Part shown: positions 50,556-58,552 of the stretch, piece by piece
Position numbering within the stretch: the stretch's first letter is position 1
How the letters are laid out: every line of letters starts with the position of its first letter
NCBI GenBank assembly: GCA_965371855.1
Contig: CBDUZZ010000012.1
Span: 10,195-74,194 of the forward strand
Direction of reading: 5' to 3'
Origin: JAADEM01 sp965371855
Lineage (GTDB): Bacteria; Bacteroidota; Bacteroidia; Bacteroidales; Marinilabiliaceae
Length of the DNA: 64,000 nucleotides
Translations under genes and position numbers: made by a program
Notes under the pieces: model-generated
Told to the model about the DNA's origin: nothing
The model's input: only the letters and a program-made list of their open reading frames with translations
Database searches by the model: none

Positions 50556-51932
50556 ATGCGTAATGATTATTTTTATCATGCACTAAAAGTAGATAAGAAG
50601 TTGTGCTATGGGTGTACCCACTGCATGATGGCTTGTCCTACAAATGCAATACGTATAGATAACGGAAAAGCGATTATTATTGAAGATTATTGTATCGATT
50701 GTGGTGAGTGCGTGAAAGCCTGTCCCGTAAATGCTATATATGTTGAGCAAGATGATTTTAAAAAGATATTTGATTATGAATATCGTGTCGCAATTGTTCC
50801 AGCTGTTTTTCTCGGACAGTTCTCAAAAAAAATACCAATAAAAGAGATTATTGATGCAATTAAGGAAACTGGTTTTACACATGTATTTCTGGCAGAAGAT
50901 AGTGTGGAAGTTATTAACGAGGCAATGCTTGACGAGTATTACTCAGGCCGTGAAAAACCGTTGATAAGCCCGTTCTGTCCTGCTATTGTAAGGCTTATTC
51001 AGATTAGATTTCCGGGCATGGTAGAAAATATAATACCGGTTAAGACACCCGTTGATTCAACAGCTTTGTATTGCAGACAACATCTTGTGGATGAAGGTAT
51101 TCCACAGGATCAAACAGGAGTTTTTTATGTTACTCCTTGTGCAGCTAAGATAGCAGCTTTAAAGAGTGTTTGTGATGAGAATGAAATGGTATTTAATGGT
51201 GTAATAAATATGGATATCCTTTATAATAAAGTTTACCATATTTTCAAGACACGCTCAGAAGAAAAAGTACCCGAAAGTGATATACTGTTGGAAACGTCAG
51301 CCAAGGTGTTGGAATGGAGCCTGACAGAAGGAGAGACTAAAAATATGAAAGGTCGTTGTTTGGCTATTGATGAAGTTCACAATGTGATGAAGTTTCTTGA
51401 AAGAGTTGAAAACGGTGATATAATTAATGTTGATTTCCTGGAACTCAGGGCTTGTGATCATGGGTGTGCCGGTGGCATTCTCATGACTGAAAATCGCTTT
51501 TTAACTGTAGAGCGAATTAGAACAAAAGCTGCAACATTAAAAGATAATTCCGTAGAGAACCTTCCGGTAAGCAGATATACAAAGTATCTGAAAAACAATG
51601 TGGCAGTTGAAGATATTAAACCTCGTTCTATGTTTAAGCTGGATGAGAATATGGAAGTGGCTTATCGTAAGGTGCAACGAATAAGGCATCTCATGTGTTT
51701 TTTGCCCGGGATTGACTGTGGTGCATGTGGTGCTCCCAACTGTCAGAGTCTGGCTGAAGACATTGTGCGGAACAAAGCTCATCTTTCAAATTGCATTTTT
51801 ATACAGCGAATGATGGAAAAAAGTCGTAAATTGAGTAACGATCATGCAATACGAATAATTGAGAAAGTATGGGGGGATGATAGGTTAGATAAAAATTGCA
51901 ATAAAAAAGATGCCGAAAATGAAGCTGATTGA
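50556..51932 (+). CDS. Fe-hydrogenase-like iron-sulfur protein with degenerate H-cluster motif
   Basis: About 458 residues from the ATG at 50556; a TTG nine bases earlier was rejected. Two [4Fe-4S] motifs (C-Y-G-C-T-H-C-M-M-A-C-P and C-I-D-C-G-E-C-V-K-A-C-P) occupy residues 15-60. A Fe-hydrogenase large-subunit C-terminal domain (about 75-350) follows. The first H-cluster motif T-S-C-C-P-x-W is here S-P-F-C-P-A-I. T-P-C-A-A-K and A-C-D-H-G-C-A-G-G are kept. A final cluster is C-G-A-C-G-A-P-N-C (about 390). This matches HymD/HydS-like electron-transfer or sensory proteins rather than H2-producing subunits. A catalytic role is unlikely but not excluded. Confidence 0.82.
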   Translation: MRNDYFYHALKVDKKLCYGCTHCMMACPTNAIRIDNGKAIIIEDYCIDCGECVKACPVNAIYVEQDDFKKIFDYEYRVAIVPAVFLGQFSKKIPIKEIIDAIKETGFTHVFLAEDSVEVINEAMLDEYYSGREKPLISPFCPAIVRLIQIRFPGMVENIIPVKTPVDSTALYCRQHLVDEGIPQDQTGVFYVTPCAAKIAALKSVCDENEMVFNGVINMDILYNKVYHIFKTRSEEKVPESDILLETSAKVLEWSLTEGETKNMKGRCLAIDEVHNVMKFLERVENGDIINVDFLELRACDHGCAGGILMTENRFLTVERIRTKAATLKDNSVENLPVSRYTKYLKNNVAVEDIKPRSMFKLDENMEVAYRKVQRIRHLMCFLPGIDCGACGAPNCQSLAEDIVRNKAHLSNCIFIQRMMEKSRKLSNDHAIRIIEKVWGDDRLDKNCNKKDAENEAD

Positions 51933-52257
51933 AATAGTGGAAAAGCTACAACTAAAAGTATTTAGCAACAGTGAAACAATAAAAGACAGGGAGGTAACCG
52001 GTGGTTATACATCCGATCTTTTGAGTGATGTTATGGGAAATGCAAAGGAGGGGCAGATATGGATCACTTTACAAAATCATAAAAATGTTATGGCTGTGGC
52101 ATCATTAAAAGACCTTGCAGCAGTTATCCTTATTAAAGGAATTGTTCCTGAAGAGGAAATTTTAAAACATAGCATTGAGGAGGAAGTTCCAATTTTAGGA
52201 ACAGATATGGAATCATTCGAAATGTCGGGCATGCTCTATAAATTATTGATGAGATAA
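51910..52257 (+). CDS. DRTGG-domain protein 2 (hydrogenase-associated)
   Basis: 115 residues. It overlaps the iron-sulfur gene by 23 bases, so the two are translationally coupled. It is a single DRTGG domain with D-R-E-V-T-G-G-Y near 20-27, then S-D-L-L-S-D-V-M-G-N near 28-37. It shares this with the first DRTGG protein, which has lost the D-R-x-T-G-G motif. Met1 and Met4 are both possible starts. The function is unknown, as for other stand-alone DRTGG proteins beside hydrogenases. A REP hairpin follows its stop codon immediately. Confidence 0.75.
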   Translation: MPKMKLIEIVEKLQLKVFSNSETIKDREVTGGYTSDLLSDVMGNAKEGQIWITLQNHKNVMAVASLKDLAAVILIKGIVPEEEILKHSIEEEVPILGTDMESFEMSGMLYKLLMR

Positions 52258-52290
52258 AAGCCCCTCCCCGGCCCTCCCCAAAAGGGAGGG
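52258..52290. repeat. GC-rich REP-like element, copy A
   Basis: AAGCCCCTCCCCGGCCCTCC then CCAAAAGGGAGGG. CCCTCCC/GGGAGGG form the hairpin. It begins at the stop codon of the second DRTGG gene. Copy B, inverted, is at 52373-52406 and copy C at 53108-53139. Confidence 0.8.
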
Positions 52291-52305
52291 ATATTATTAT
52301 AGAAG

Positions 52306-53160
52306 ATGAAGAGAAAGAAGGATGTAGAGCACGCTTTAATAGGAGTTACAAAAAGTAACTTTTCTAATGGTTCTCTCCCTCTTCGGGGGAGTCGGAGGGG
52401 GCTTTTCCGTGCAGACCTGCATATTCACACATTGTTATCGCCATGTGGCAGCCTTGAGATGAACCCTGCACGGATAATTAGTGAAGCGAAAAAAAGAGGA
52501 CTAGACATAATCGGGATAACCGATCACAATACAACAAGGCAGTGCCGTGAAGTTGTACGTATTGGAGATGAAGTTGGAGTGAAGGTGTTTTGCGGAGTGG
52601 AGATAACAACACAGGAGGAGGCACATTGCCTGGCGTTCTTTGAAAATTTTGAGAAACTGGATGCTTTTCAGGTATATCTGGATGCTCATTTGTCGAACAT
52701 CAAAAATGTACCGGATAAATTCGGTGATCAGGTTTGGGTAGATGAAAACGAGATGATTGCCGGTGAGGAGACACGACTGTTAATCTCAGCATTAGATCAG
52801 TCTGTTGGTGACATTGAAAAGGAAGTGCATAAACTAAACGGCCTGTTCATAGCTGCTCATATCGACAGACCATCATATAGTTTGATTAGTCAGTTAGAAT
52901 TTATACCTGTTGATTTGAAACTGGATGGTGTTGAGCTAACAGATATATCGCGTCGGGAGATGATAATAAAAACGTATTCATTGCCCAAAAACTTAGCAGT
53001 CATCACCTCTTCAGATGCACATCATCCTGAGCAAATCGGAACGAAACCTATCGAGTTGCTGATGGAGGAGGCAACATTTGAGGAGTTAAGAAAAAGTTTG
53101 AGAAACCAGCCCCACCCCGACCCTCCCCTAAAGGGAGGGAGTGATATTCAAATAATATAA
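52306..53160 (+). CDS. PHP-domain phosphoesterase, ends altered by repeats
   Basis: 284 codons. The PHP motif starts at D-L-H-I-H-T-L-L-S-P-C-G near 38-49, with I-G-I-T-D-H-N-T-T near 69-77, H-C-L-A-F-F near 107, A-A-H-I-D near 185 and S-S-D-A-H-H near 243. All metal-binding positions are present. It sits among hydrogenase genes in many anaerobes, perhaps handling a phosphorylated metabolite or nucleotide. The PHP domain is preceded by about 30 residues encoded through REP copy B, and the last 16 codons run through REP copy C. The conserved domain itself is complete, but the usual start is lost. It is followed by an 18-base gap. Confidence 0.82.
   Translation: MKRKKDVEHALIGVTKSNFSNGSLPLRGSRRGLFRADLHIHTLLSPCGSLEMNPARIISEAKKRGLDIIGITDHNTTRQCREVVRIGDEVGVKVFCGVEITTQEEAHCLAFFENFEKLDAFQVYLDAHLSNIKNVPDKFGDQVWVDENEMIAGEETRLLISALDQSVGDIEKEVHKLNGLFIAAHIDRPSYSLISQLEFIPVDLKLDGVELTDISRREMIIKTYSLPKNLAVITSSDAHHPEQIGTKPIELLMEEATFEELRKSLRNQPHPDPPLKGGSDIQII
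52373..52406. repeat. GC-rich REP-like element, copy B (inverted)
   Basis: CTCTCCCTCTTCGGGGGAGT then CGGAGGGGGCTTTT is the inverse of copy A with several substitutions. It lies inside the PHP open frame, encoding S-L-P-L-R-G-S-R-R-G-L, immediately before the first conserved PHP residues. Copies A and B face each other across 82 bases. Confidence 0.75.
53108..53139. repeat. GC-rich REP-like element, copy C
   Basis: AGCCCCACCCCGACCCTCCC then CTAAAGGGAGGG has the same orientation as copy A. It encodes Q-P-H-P-D-P-P-L-K-G-G-S, the PHP protein's C-terminal tail. Similar proline-rich tails are found wherever this element enters a reading frame in this frame. Confidence 0.78.
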
Positions 53161-53178
53161 TGGAATTATAGGGGGCTT

Positions 53179-53724
53179 ATGAAAAACCTGTCTGAACATA
53201 TAATGGATATTGCACAGAACTCAATAAAGGCAAAGGCTGACAATGTGGTTATTGAGGTGAAAGAGACAGTAGAAGCTATAACAATACGAATTGAAGACGA
53301 TGGTTTTGGTATGGATAAGGAGACAATAAAGCAGGTTACTGACCCATTTTATACTACCCGCACAACACGTAAAGTTGGATTGGGTATTCCGTTTCTTAAA
53401 CAACATGCTGAACAAACCGGTGGAGAAGTGAGTATTTCATCGGCAAAAGGTACAGGTACAGTATTAACGGCAACATTTGTAAAGACAAATATTGATTGCC
53501 CGCCTGTAGGTGATCTGTATGTAACAGTTGCACTGCTTATTACCGGAAATCCGAGAGTGAATTTTATGTTCACATACCTGAAGAATGATAAAGAGTATGA
53601 ATTGTCGACCAAAGATGTTAAAAACGCAATTGGAGATTTGGATATACGAATACCGAAAGTAACCGGTTTTCTTAAAGATATGATAAAAGAAAATCTACTC
53701 CATATAGGAGTTGAGTTTAATTGA
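53179..53724 (+). CDS. HATPase_c histidine-kinase-like ATPase
   Basis: 181 residues. The GHKL fold holds the N box M-D-I-A-Q-N-S-I-K-A near 9-18, G1 box D-D-G-F-G-M-D near 40-46, a K-V-G-L-G-I-P-F-L-K G2 box near 65-74 and G-T-G-T near 91. It lacks a dimerisation or receiver domain, so it is not a full sensor kinase. Residues 100-181 carry a small extra domain. Such stand-alone ATPases are typical of hydrogenase operons of this type. It may phosphorylate or switch a protein partner; the partner is unknown. Confidence 0.83.
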   Translation: MKNLSEHIMDIAQNSIKAKADNVVIEVKETVEAITIRIEDDGFGMDKETIKQVTDPFYTTRTTRKVGLGIPFLKQHAEQTGGEVSISSAKGTGTVLTATFVKTNIDCPPVGDLYVTVALLITGNPRVNFMFTYLKNDKEYELSTKDVKNAIGDLDIRIPKVTGFLKDMIKENLLHIGVEFN

Positions 53725-53753
53725 GATATTTATAAACATTAATAATTTCTGTA

Positions 53754-54161
53754 ATGGCGAAAGTAAAATCGTTAAGTGACCTTAAAAAAATGAGGGAAGA
53801 ACTTCAGTCGAAGATGAACCTGCGGGAAAAAGGAGAACACCCCAATCAAATGGTTCAGATTAAGGTTTCGATGGCTACCTGCGGAATTGCCTCCGGAGCC
53901 AAAGAGATAATGGATTTCATGATAAATGAATTGGATAATCGTGCCATAGATGTTGTTGTTACTCAAACAGGATGTATGGGCTATTGTTATGCCGAGCCAA
54001 CCATTGAGGTTACTCTTCCGGACGAAGAGCCGGTGGTGTTTGGTTATGTTGATACCAAAAAAGCTCAGGAGATAATAGACAAATATATCGTGGCCGGCGA
54101 ACTCGTTGATGGTATTATACCGGTTAGTTATGAAACTGTAGATAAAGATAACAAAGAATAG
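53754..54161 (+). CDS. Thioredoxin-like [2Fe-2S] ferredoxin protein
   Basis: 135 residues. The thioredoxin-like [2Fe-2S] fold has cysteine motifs C-G-I-A-S-G-A near 41-47 and T-Q-T-G-C-M-G-Y-C near 73-81. It matches the small ferredoxin (HndB-like) found as a stand-alone subunit in NADP-reducing hydrogenases. It would pass electrons between the NAD(H) module and the rest of the complex. It has 7 bases to hydB. The first Cys pair has only one Cys (C-G-I-A-S-G-A); the partner may be upstream or absent, so cluster binding is likely but unproven. Confidence 0.78.
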   Translation: MAKVKSLSDLKKMREELQSKMNLREKGEHPNQMVQIKVSMATCGIASGAKEIMDFMINELDNRAIDVVVTQTGCMGYCYAEPTIEVTLPDEEPVVFGYVDTKKAQEIIDKYIVAGELVDGIIPVSYETVDKDNKE

Positions 54162-54168
54162 TTTTATT

Positions 54169-55962
54169 ATGGTAAAGTATAAAAATCAAGTTCTTGTGTG
54201 TGCCGGTACAGGTTGCCGTGCCTCACAAAGTGAAGAAATTGTTCATAACCTGATCAATGCTATTGAGGATAATGGTATTGAGGATGAAGTTCAGGTTGTT
54301 AGAACCGGATGTTTTGGTTTTTGTGAGAAGGGACCCGTTGTAAAAATGGTGCCTGACAATACATTTTATGTTCATGTAACACCGGATGATGCTGCCGAAC
54401 TTGTCTCCGAACATCTGGTTAAAGGCCGTAAAGTAGAAAGACTTCTTTACACCGATCCTGAAACAAACATGAAAATTTCCGACTCAAAAGACATGGGATT
54501 TTATAAAAAACAGATTCGTATTGCATTACGGAATTGCGGCTTTATCGATCCTGAGAATATTGATGAGTATATTGCCCGTGACGGATATGCTGTGTTGGGA
54601 AATGCTCTAACTGAGATGACACCTGAAGAGGTGATTGATGTTTTGAAAAAATCAGGTTTACGTGGTCGCGGTGGCGGTGGCTTCCCAACGGGTTTAAAGT
54701 GGGAGCTGACACGTAAAGTCGAAGCTGATCAGAAATATGTTGTTTGTAATGCTGATGAAGGTGACCCCGGTGCATTTATGGATCGTTCCATACTTGAAGG
54801 TGACCCGCACACAGTACTTGAAGCGATGGCTATTAACGGTTATTGTACCGGTGCAAGTAAAGGCCTGATATATATTCGTGCAGAGTATCCTCTGGCTATT
54901 AGCAGGTTAAAAATAGCAATAGACCAGGCCCGTGAGTACGGTTTGTTGGGTGATAATATTTTTGGAACGGATTTTAGTTTCGATATTGAATTACGTTATG
55001 GTGCCGGTGCTTTTGTTTGTGGTGAAGAAACAGCTCTTATCCACTCAATGGAAGGACTTAGAGGTGAGCCAACCGTTAAACCCCCGTTCCCATCAGAACG
55101 TGGTTATAAAGGTAAACCTACCAATGTCAATAACGTTGAAACCTATGCCAATATTCCTGTCATATTACTTAAGGGTGCTGAGTGGTTTAGCAGCATAGGA
55201 ACAGAAAAGAGTAAAGGAACAAAAGTGTTTGCCCTGGCCGGTAAGGTTAATAATGTAGGACTGATAGAAGTGCCAATGGGAACTACTTTACGCGAGGTTA
55301 TTTTTGATATCGGTGGTGGAATTAAAGATGGTAAGAAGTTTAAAGCTGTTCAGACAGGAGGTCCTTCCGGTGGGTGTCTGACCGAAAAACACCTCGATAT
55401 ACATATTGATTACGACAACCTGATTGCCTCGGGTTCAATGATGGGCTCAGGTGGAATGATAGTGATGGACGAAGATGACTGTATGGTATCTATGGCTAAG
55501 TTTTATCTCGATTTTACTGTTGAAGAGTCTTGCGGGAAATGTGCTCCATGTCGTATCGGTAATAAACGTCTGTACGAAATGCTCGACACAATAACACAAG
55601 GTAAAGGTACTGTTGAAGATCTCTACAAACTTCGTAATCTGGGGAATGTGATAAAAGATACTTCTCTGTGTGGGCTGGGACAAACATCTCCAAACCCGGT
55701 ATTGTCAACTATGGATAATTTTCCTGATGAGTATATGGCTCACGTTAAAGATAAAAAATGTCCTTCAGGGCAGTGTAAAGCATTAATGTCATATGTTATT
55801 GATGCAGATGCCTGTGTAGGTTGTACTTTGTGTGCCCGTGTATGTCCTGTTGATGCTATCTCCGGCGAAAAAAAGATGCCTCATGTTATTGATGAGGCTG
55901 CCTGTATCAAGTGCGGGGCATGTATGGAGAAATGTAAGTTTGGAGCAATTTTTATTGAATAA
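54169..55962 (+). CDS. hydB: HydB-type NuoF-like subunit of electron-bifurcating hydrogenase
   Basis: 597 residues. The N-terminal thioredoxin-like [2Fe-2S] domain (C-A-G-T-G-C and T-G-C-F-G-F-C, 1-90) precedes the FMN/NAD domain with G-R-G-G-G-G-F-P-T-G-L-K-W-E near 164-177. A SLBB domain comes next, then E-S-C-G-K-C-A-P-C-R-I-G near 458-469. Two C-terminal [4Fe-4S] ferredoxin motifs (C-V-G-C-T-L-C-A-R-V-C-P and C-I-K-C-G-A-C-M-E-K-C-K) end the protein. HydB carries the NAD site and, in HydABC complexes, the bifurcating flavin. Everything expected of a complete HydB is present. Confidence 0.93.
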   Translation: MVKYKNQVLVCAGTGCRASQSEEIVHNLINAIEDNGIEDEVQVVRTGCFGFCEKGPVVKMVPDNTFYVHVTPDDAAELVSEHLVKGRKVERLLYTDPETNMKISDSKDMGFYKKQIRIALRNCGFIDPENIDEYIARDGYAVLGNALTEMTPEEVIDVLKKSGLRGRGGGGFPTGLKWELTRKVEADQKYVVCNADEGDPGAFMDRSILEGDPHTVLEAMAINGYCTGASKGLIYIRAEYPLAISRLKIAIDQAREYGLLGDNIFGTDFSFDIELRYGAGAFVCGEETALIHSMEGLRGEPTVKPPFPSERGYKGKPTNVNNVETYANIPVILLKGAEWFSSIGTEKSKGTKVFALAGKVNNVGLIEVPMGTTLREVIFDIGGGIKDGKKFKAVQTGGPSGGCLTEKHLDIHIDYDNLIASGSMMGSGGMIVMDEDDCMVSMAKFYLDFTVEESCGKCAPCRIGNKRLYEMLDTITQGKGTVEDLYKLRNLGNVIKDTSLCGLGQTSPNPVLSTMDNFPDEYMAHVKDKKCPSGQCKALMSYVIDADACVGCTLCARVCPVDAISGEKKMPHVIDEAACIKCGACMEKCKFGAIFIE

Positions 55963-56029
55963 CTTTACTATCGACGGCGTAGCTCCAAGCCACACTGTCG
56001 ATGAAGATTAATTCTAAAATCATAATTAA

Positions 56030-57796
56030 ATGGATATAGTAAAATTAACTATAGATAGTAACCTGATAGTTGTAGAGAAAGGAACAACTATTTTGGAGGC
56101 GGCTAAGACAATAGGTGTAGACATCCCAACATTATGTTACATGAAACTTGATGACATGGAGTTTGAGAATAAACCCGGAGGTTGCCGTGTTTGTGTTGTT
56201 GAAGTTGAAGGAAGACGAAATCTGGCTCCGTCATGTAAAACAGAATGCAGCGAAGGAATGGTAGTAAGTACTCATTCGGTTCGTGTTATAAATGCTCGCC
56301 GTACGGTGATGGAACTGATTCTGTCTGACCACCCTTTTGAGTGTTTGGTGTGTGCAAAGTCCGGTAAATGTGATTTACAGTCATTGGCTCAGGATCTGGG
56401 TATTCGTGAGATACATTATCAGGGAGAAAAATCGCATTATAAAGGTGATGAGTCACCGGCTATAATTCGTGAGATAGATAAGTGCATAATGTGCCGCCGG
56501 TGCGAAACTGCTTGTAACGATATGCAAACAGTTGGTACTTTGTCAGCTATTTATCGTGGCTTTGAGTCAGTAGTAGCCCCTGCCTTTGAGATGGATCTGG
56601 ATCATACTAATTGTACATTTTGTGGTCAATGCGTAGCCGTATGTCCTACAGGTGCATTAATTGAGCGGGATTACACATGGAAAGTTATGGATGCCATTGT
56701 TGACCCAACAAAAACAGTTATTGTACAAACGGCTCCGGCGGTGCGTGCTGCTCTGGGTGAAGAGTTTGGCCTTGATGCAGGAACACTGGTTACCGGCAAA
56801 ATGGTAACTGCATTGAGAAAGATAGGGTTTGATCATGTGTTTGATACTGACTTTGGTGCCGACCTTACCATTATGGAAGAGGGAACAGAGCTATTGCAAC
56901 GTTTGAATAAATTTTTAATTGGCGATAAAGATGTTAAACTGCCTATGCTTACATCATGTTGTCCGGCATGGGTAAACTTCTTTGAGTATCATTTCCCGGA
57001 AATGAAAGATATACCATCTACAGCCAAATCGCCTCAGCAGATGTTTGGAGCAATAGCCAAAACCTATTTTGCCGATCAGCTTAAAGTGAAACGTGAGGAT
57101 CTGGTTGTGGTTTCAGTAATGCCTTGTCTGGCTAAGAAGTATGAAGCATCACGTGAAGAGTTCTCCGTTAACGGCGATCCTGATGTTAATATCTCAATTA
57201 CTACACGTGAGCTTGCTCAGATGATTAAGAATGCAAACCTTAAATTCACTGCTCTTCCCGATGACGATTTCGATCGTCCTATGGGAGAATCAACCGGTGC
57301 AGGTGTTATCTTCGGAACCACAGGTGGTGTGATTGAAGCAGCTGTTCGTACAGCCTATGAACTACACACCGGCAAAGAACTTGAACGTGTGGATTTTCAA
57401 GAATTACGCGGCCTGGAAGGAATCAGAAAAGCAACTATCGACTTCGACGGATTACCTATTAATATAGGTATTGCTCATGGATTGGGTAATGCACGAAAAT
57501 TACTTAACGACATAAAAGATGGTAAATCAGAGTTTCATGCTATTGAGATAATGGCTTGTCCTGGTGGTTGTATTGGTGGCGGAGGTCAGCCTTACCATCA
57601 TGGTGACGTAAATGTGATTAAGAAACGTCAAAAAGCAATTTATGAAGAAGATGCGGGTAAAACAATCCGTAAATCACACGAGAATCCCTACATACAAAAA
57701 TTGTATGCCGAGTTTCTTGGTGAACCTTGCGGTGCGAAATCGCATGAGTTGTTACATACTCATTATTTCGATAAGAAAAAGAAGATTGAGATATAA
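56030..57796 (+). CDS. hydA: [FeFe] hydrogenase HydA, group A (complex 1)
   Basis: 588 residues. N-terminal [2Fe-2S] (C36, C52, C55, C69), a His-Cys [4Fe-4S] (H101, C105, C108, C114) and two [4Fe-4S] motifs (C152-162 and C195-205) lead to the H-cluster domain. The three signatures are complete: T-S-C310-C311-P-A-W, V-M-P-C366-L-A-K-K and I-M-A-C-P-G-G-C-I-G-G-G-G-Q-P. A small-subunit-like tail (L-L-H-T-H-Y) ends the chain. This is the M3/A3 architecture of trimeric bifurcating hydrogenases. HydE, HydF and HydG, needed to build the cluster, are not in the window. Confidence 0.95.
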   Translation: MDIVKLTIDSNLIVVEKGTTILEAAKTIGVDIPTLCYMKLDDMEFENKPGGCRVCVVEVEGRRNLAPSCKTECSEGMVVSTHSVRVINARRTVMELILSDHPFECLVCAKSGKCDLQSLAQDLGIREIHYQGEKSHYKGDESPAIIREIDKCIMCRRCETACNDMQTVGTLSAIYRGFESVVAPAFEMDLDHTNCTFCGQCVAVCPTGALIERDYTWKVMDAIVDPTKTVIVQTAPAVRAALGEEFGLDAGTLVTGKMVTALRKIGFDHVFDTDFGADLTIMEEGTELLQRLNKFLIGDKDVKLPMLTSCCPAWVNFFEYHFPEMKDIPSTAKSPQQMFGAIAKTYFADQLKVKREDLVVVSVMPCLAKKYEASREEFSVNGDPDVNISITTRELAQMIKNANLKFTALPDDDFDRPMGESTGAGVIFGTTGGVIEAAVRTAYELHTGKELERVDFQELRGLEGIRKATIDFDGLPINIGIAHGLGNARKLLNDIKDGKSEFHAIEIMACPGGCIGGGGQPYHHGDVNVIKKRQKAIYEEDAGKTIRKSHENPYIQKLYAEFLGEPCGAKSHELLHTHYFDKKKKIEI

Positions 57797-57901
57797 TTAT
57801 TAATGGTAAGTGATTAATTGTTAATGGAAAATGATAAAACCCCATCGGGGCAATATAAAACTTTTAACACTATTACCTTTTAACTTGATAACTAATTTAA
57901 A

Positions 57902-58378
57902 ATGGCAAATATAAAATTACCTGCAAATAAAGTTCAAGAGCTTAAAGATGCATGTGCTAAGCATAATTACGACGCTGGTGACCTTATCCATGTGCTTCAT
58001 GCTGCTCAGAATATTTTTGGCTACCTGCCTGCAGAGGTGCAGGAGATTGTAGCCAATGAGTTAAATGTATCTGTTGCACACGTGTATGGAGTAGTTACAT
58101 TCTATTCGTTCTTCTCGATGATACCCAAAGGTAAGCATCCTATCTCGGTATGTATGGGAACAGCCTGTTATGTGCGTGGTGCCGAAAAAGTACTTGATGA
58201 GTTTAAGCGGTTACTTAACGTTAAAGTAGGACAAACAACACCTGACGGTAGTTTCTCAGTGAGTTGCCTTCGTTGTGTTGGTGCCTGTGGGCTGGCACCG
58301 GTTGTTACAGTAGGCGAAAAAATTTACGGTCGAGTAGCCCCTGAAGATGTAAAAGGCATTATTGCCGAATATAAGTAA
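57902..58378 (+). CDS. hydC: HydC-type NuoE-like subunit (complex 1)
   Basis: 158 residues. The NuoE fold binds one [2Fe-2S] cluster through C-M-G-T-A-C near 81-86 and C-L-R-C-V-G-A-C near 120-127. It completes HydABC with the preceding hydB and hydA. It is the last gene of the plus-strand operon, 105 bases after hydA, a gap that holds a CCCCATCGGGG hairpin. The end is followed by two strong hairpins, so transcription probably stops here. Confidence 0.92.
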   Translation: MANIKLPANKVQELKDACAKHNYDAGDLIHVLHAAQNIFGYLPAEVQEIVANELNVSVAHVYGVVTFYSFFSMIPKGKHPISVCMGTACYVRGAEKVLDEFKRLLNVKVGQTTPDGSFSVSCLRCVGACGLAPVVTVGEKIYGRVAPEDVKGIIAEYK

Positions 58379-58395
58379 GTGTTTAGTGATATTAA

Positions 58396-58428
58396 AACCC
58401 TCCAGGAGTTTCAAATTCCTGGAAGGTT
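58396..58428. terminator. Hairpin after operon 1
   Basis: AACCCTCCAGGA pairs with TCCTGGAAGGTT (one C-A mismatch) around a 9-base loop. T-rich sequence follows on the plus strand (TTAAAACTGTTTTG). It lies 17 bases past the hydC stop. Confidence 0.7.
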
Positions 58429-58458
58429 AAAACTGTTTTGATACTTTTATCCTATATA

Positions 58459-58506
58459 TAGTGACGGGGTAACTTCAGTAAATATTAAGAAGTCACCCCG
58501 TCACTA
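58459..58506. terminator. Strong 17-bp hairpin between convergent hydrogenase operons
   Basis: TAGTGACGGGGTAACTTC pairs with GAAGTCACCCCGTCACTA with one internal mismatch and a 12-base loop. It is G/C-rich in an A/T-rich spacer. Neither end has a clear T-run, so Rho-independent termination is plausible but incomplete; the hairpin could instead protect the two mRNA ends. The convergent operon's stop is 47 bases away. Confidence 0.65.
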
Positions 58507-58552
58507 TTAGAACAAATAAGTGATTATACCTTTCTGAGAAAGTACCTCACCC

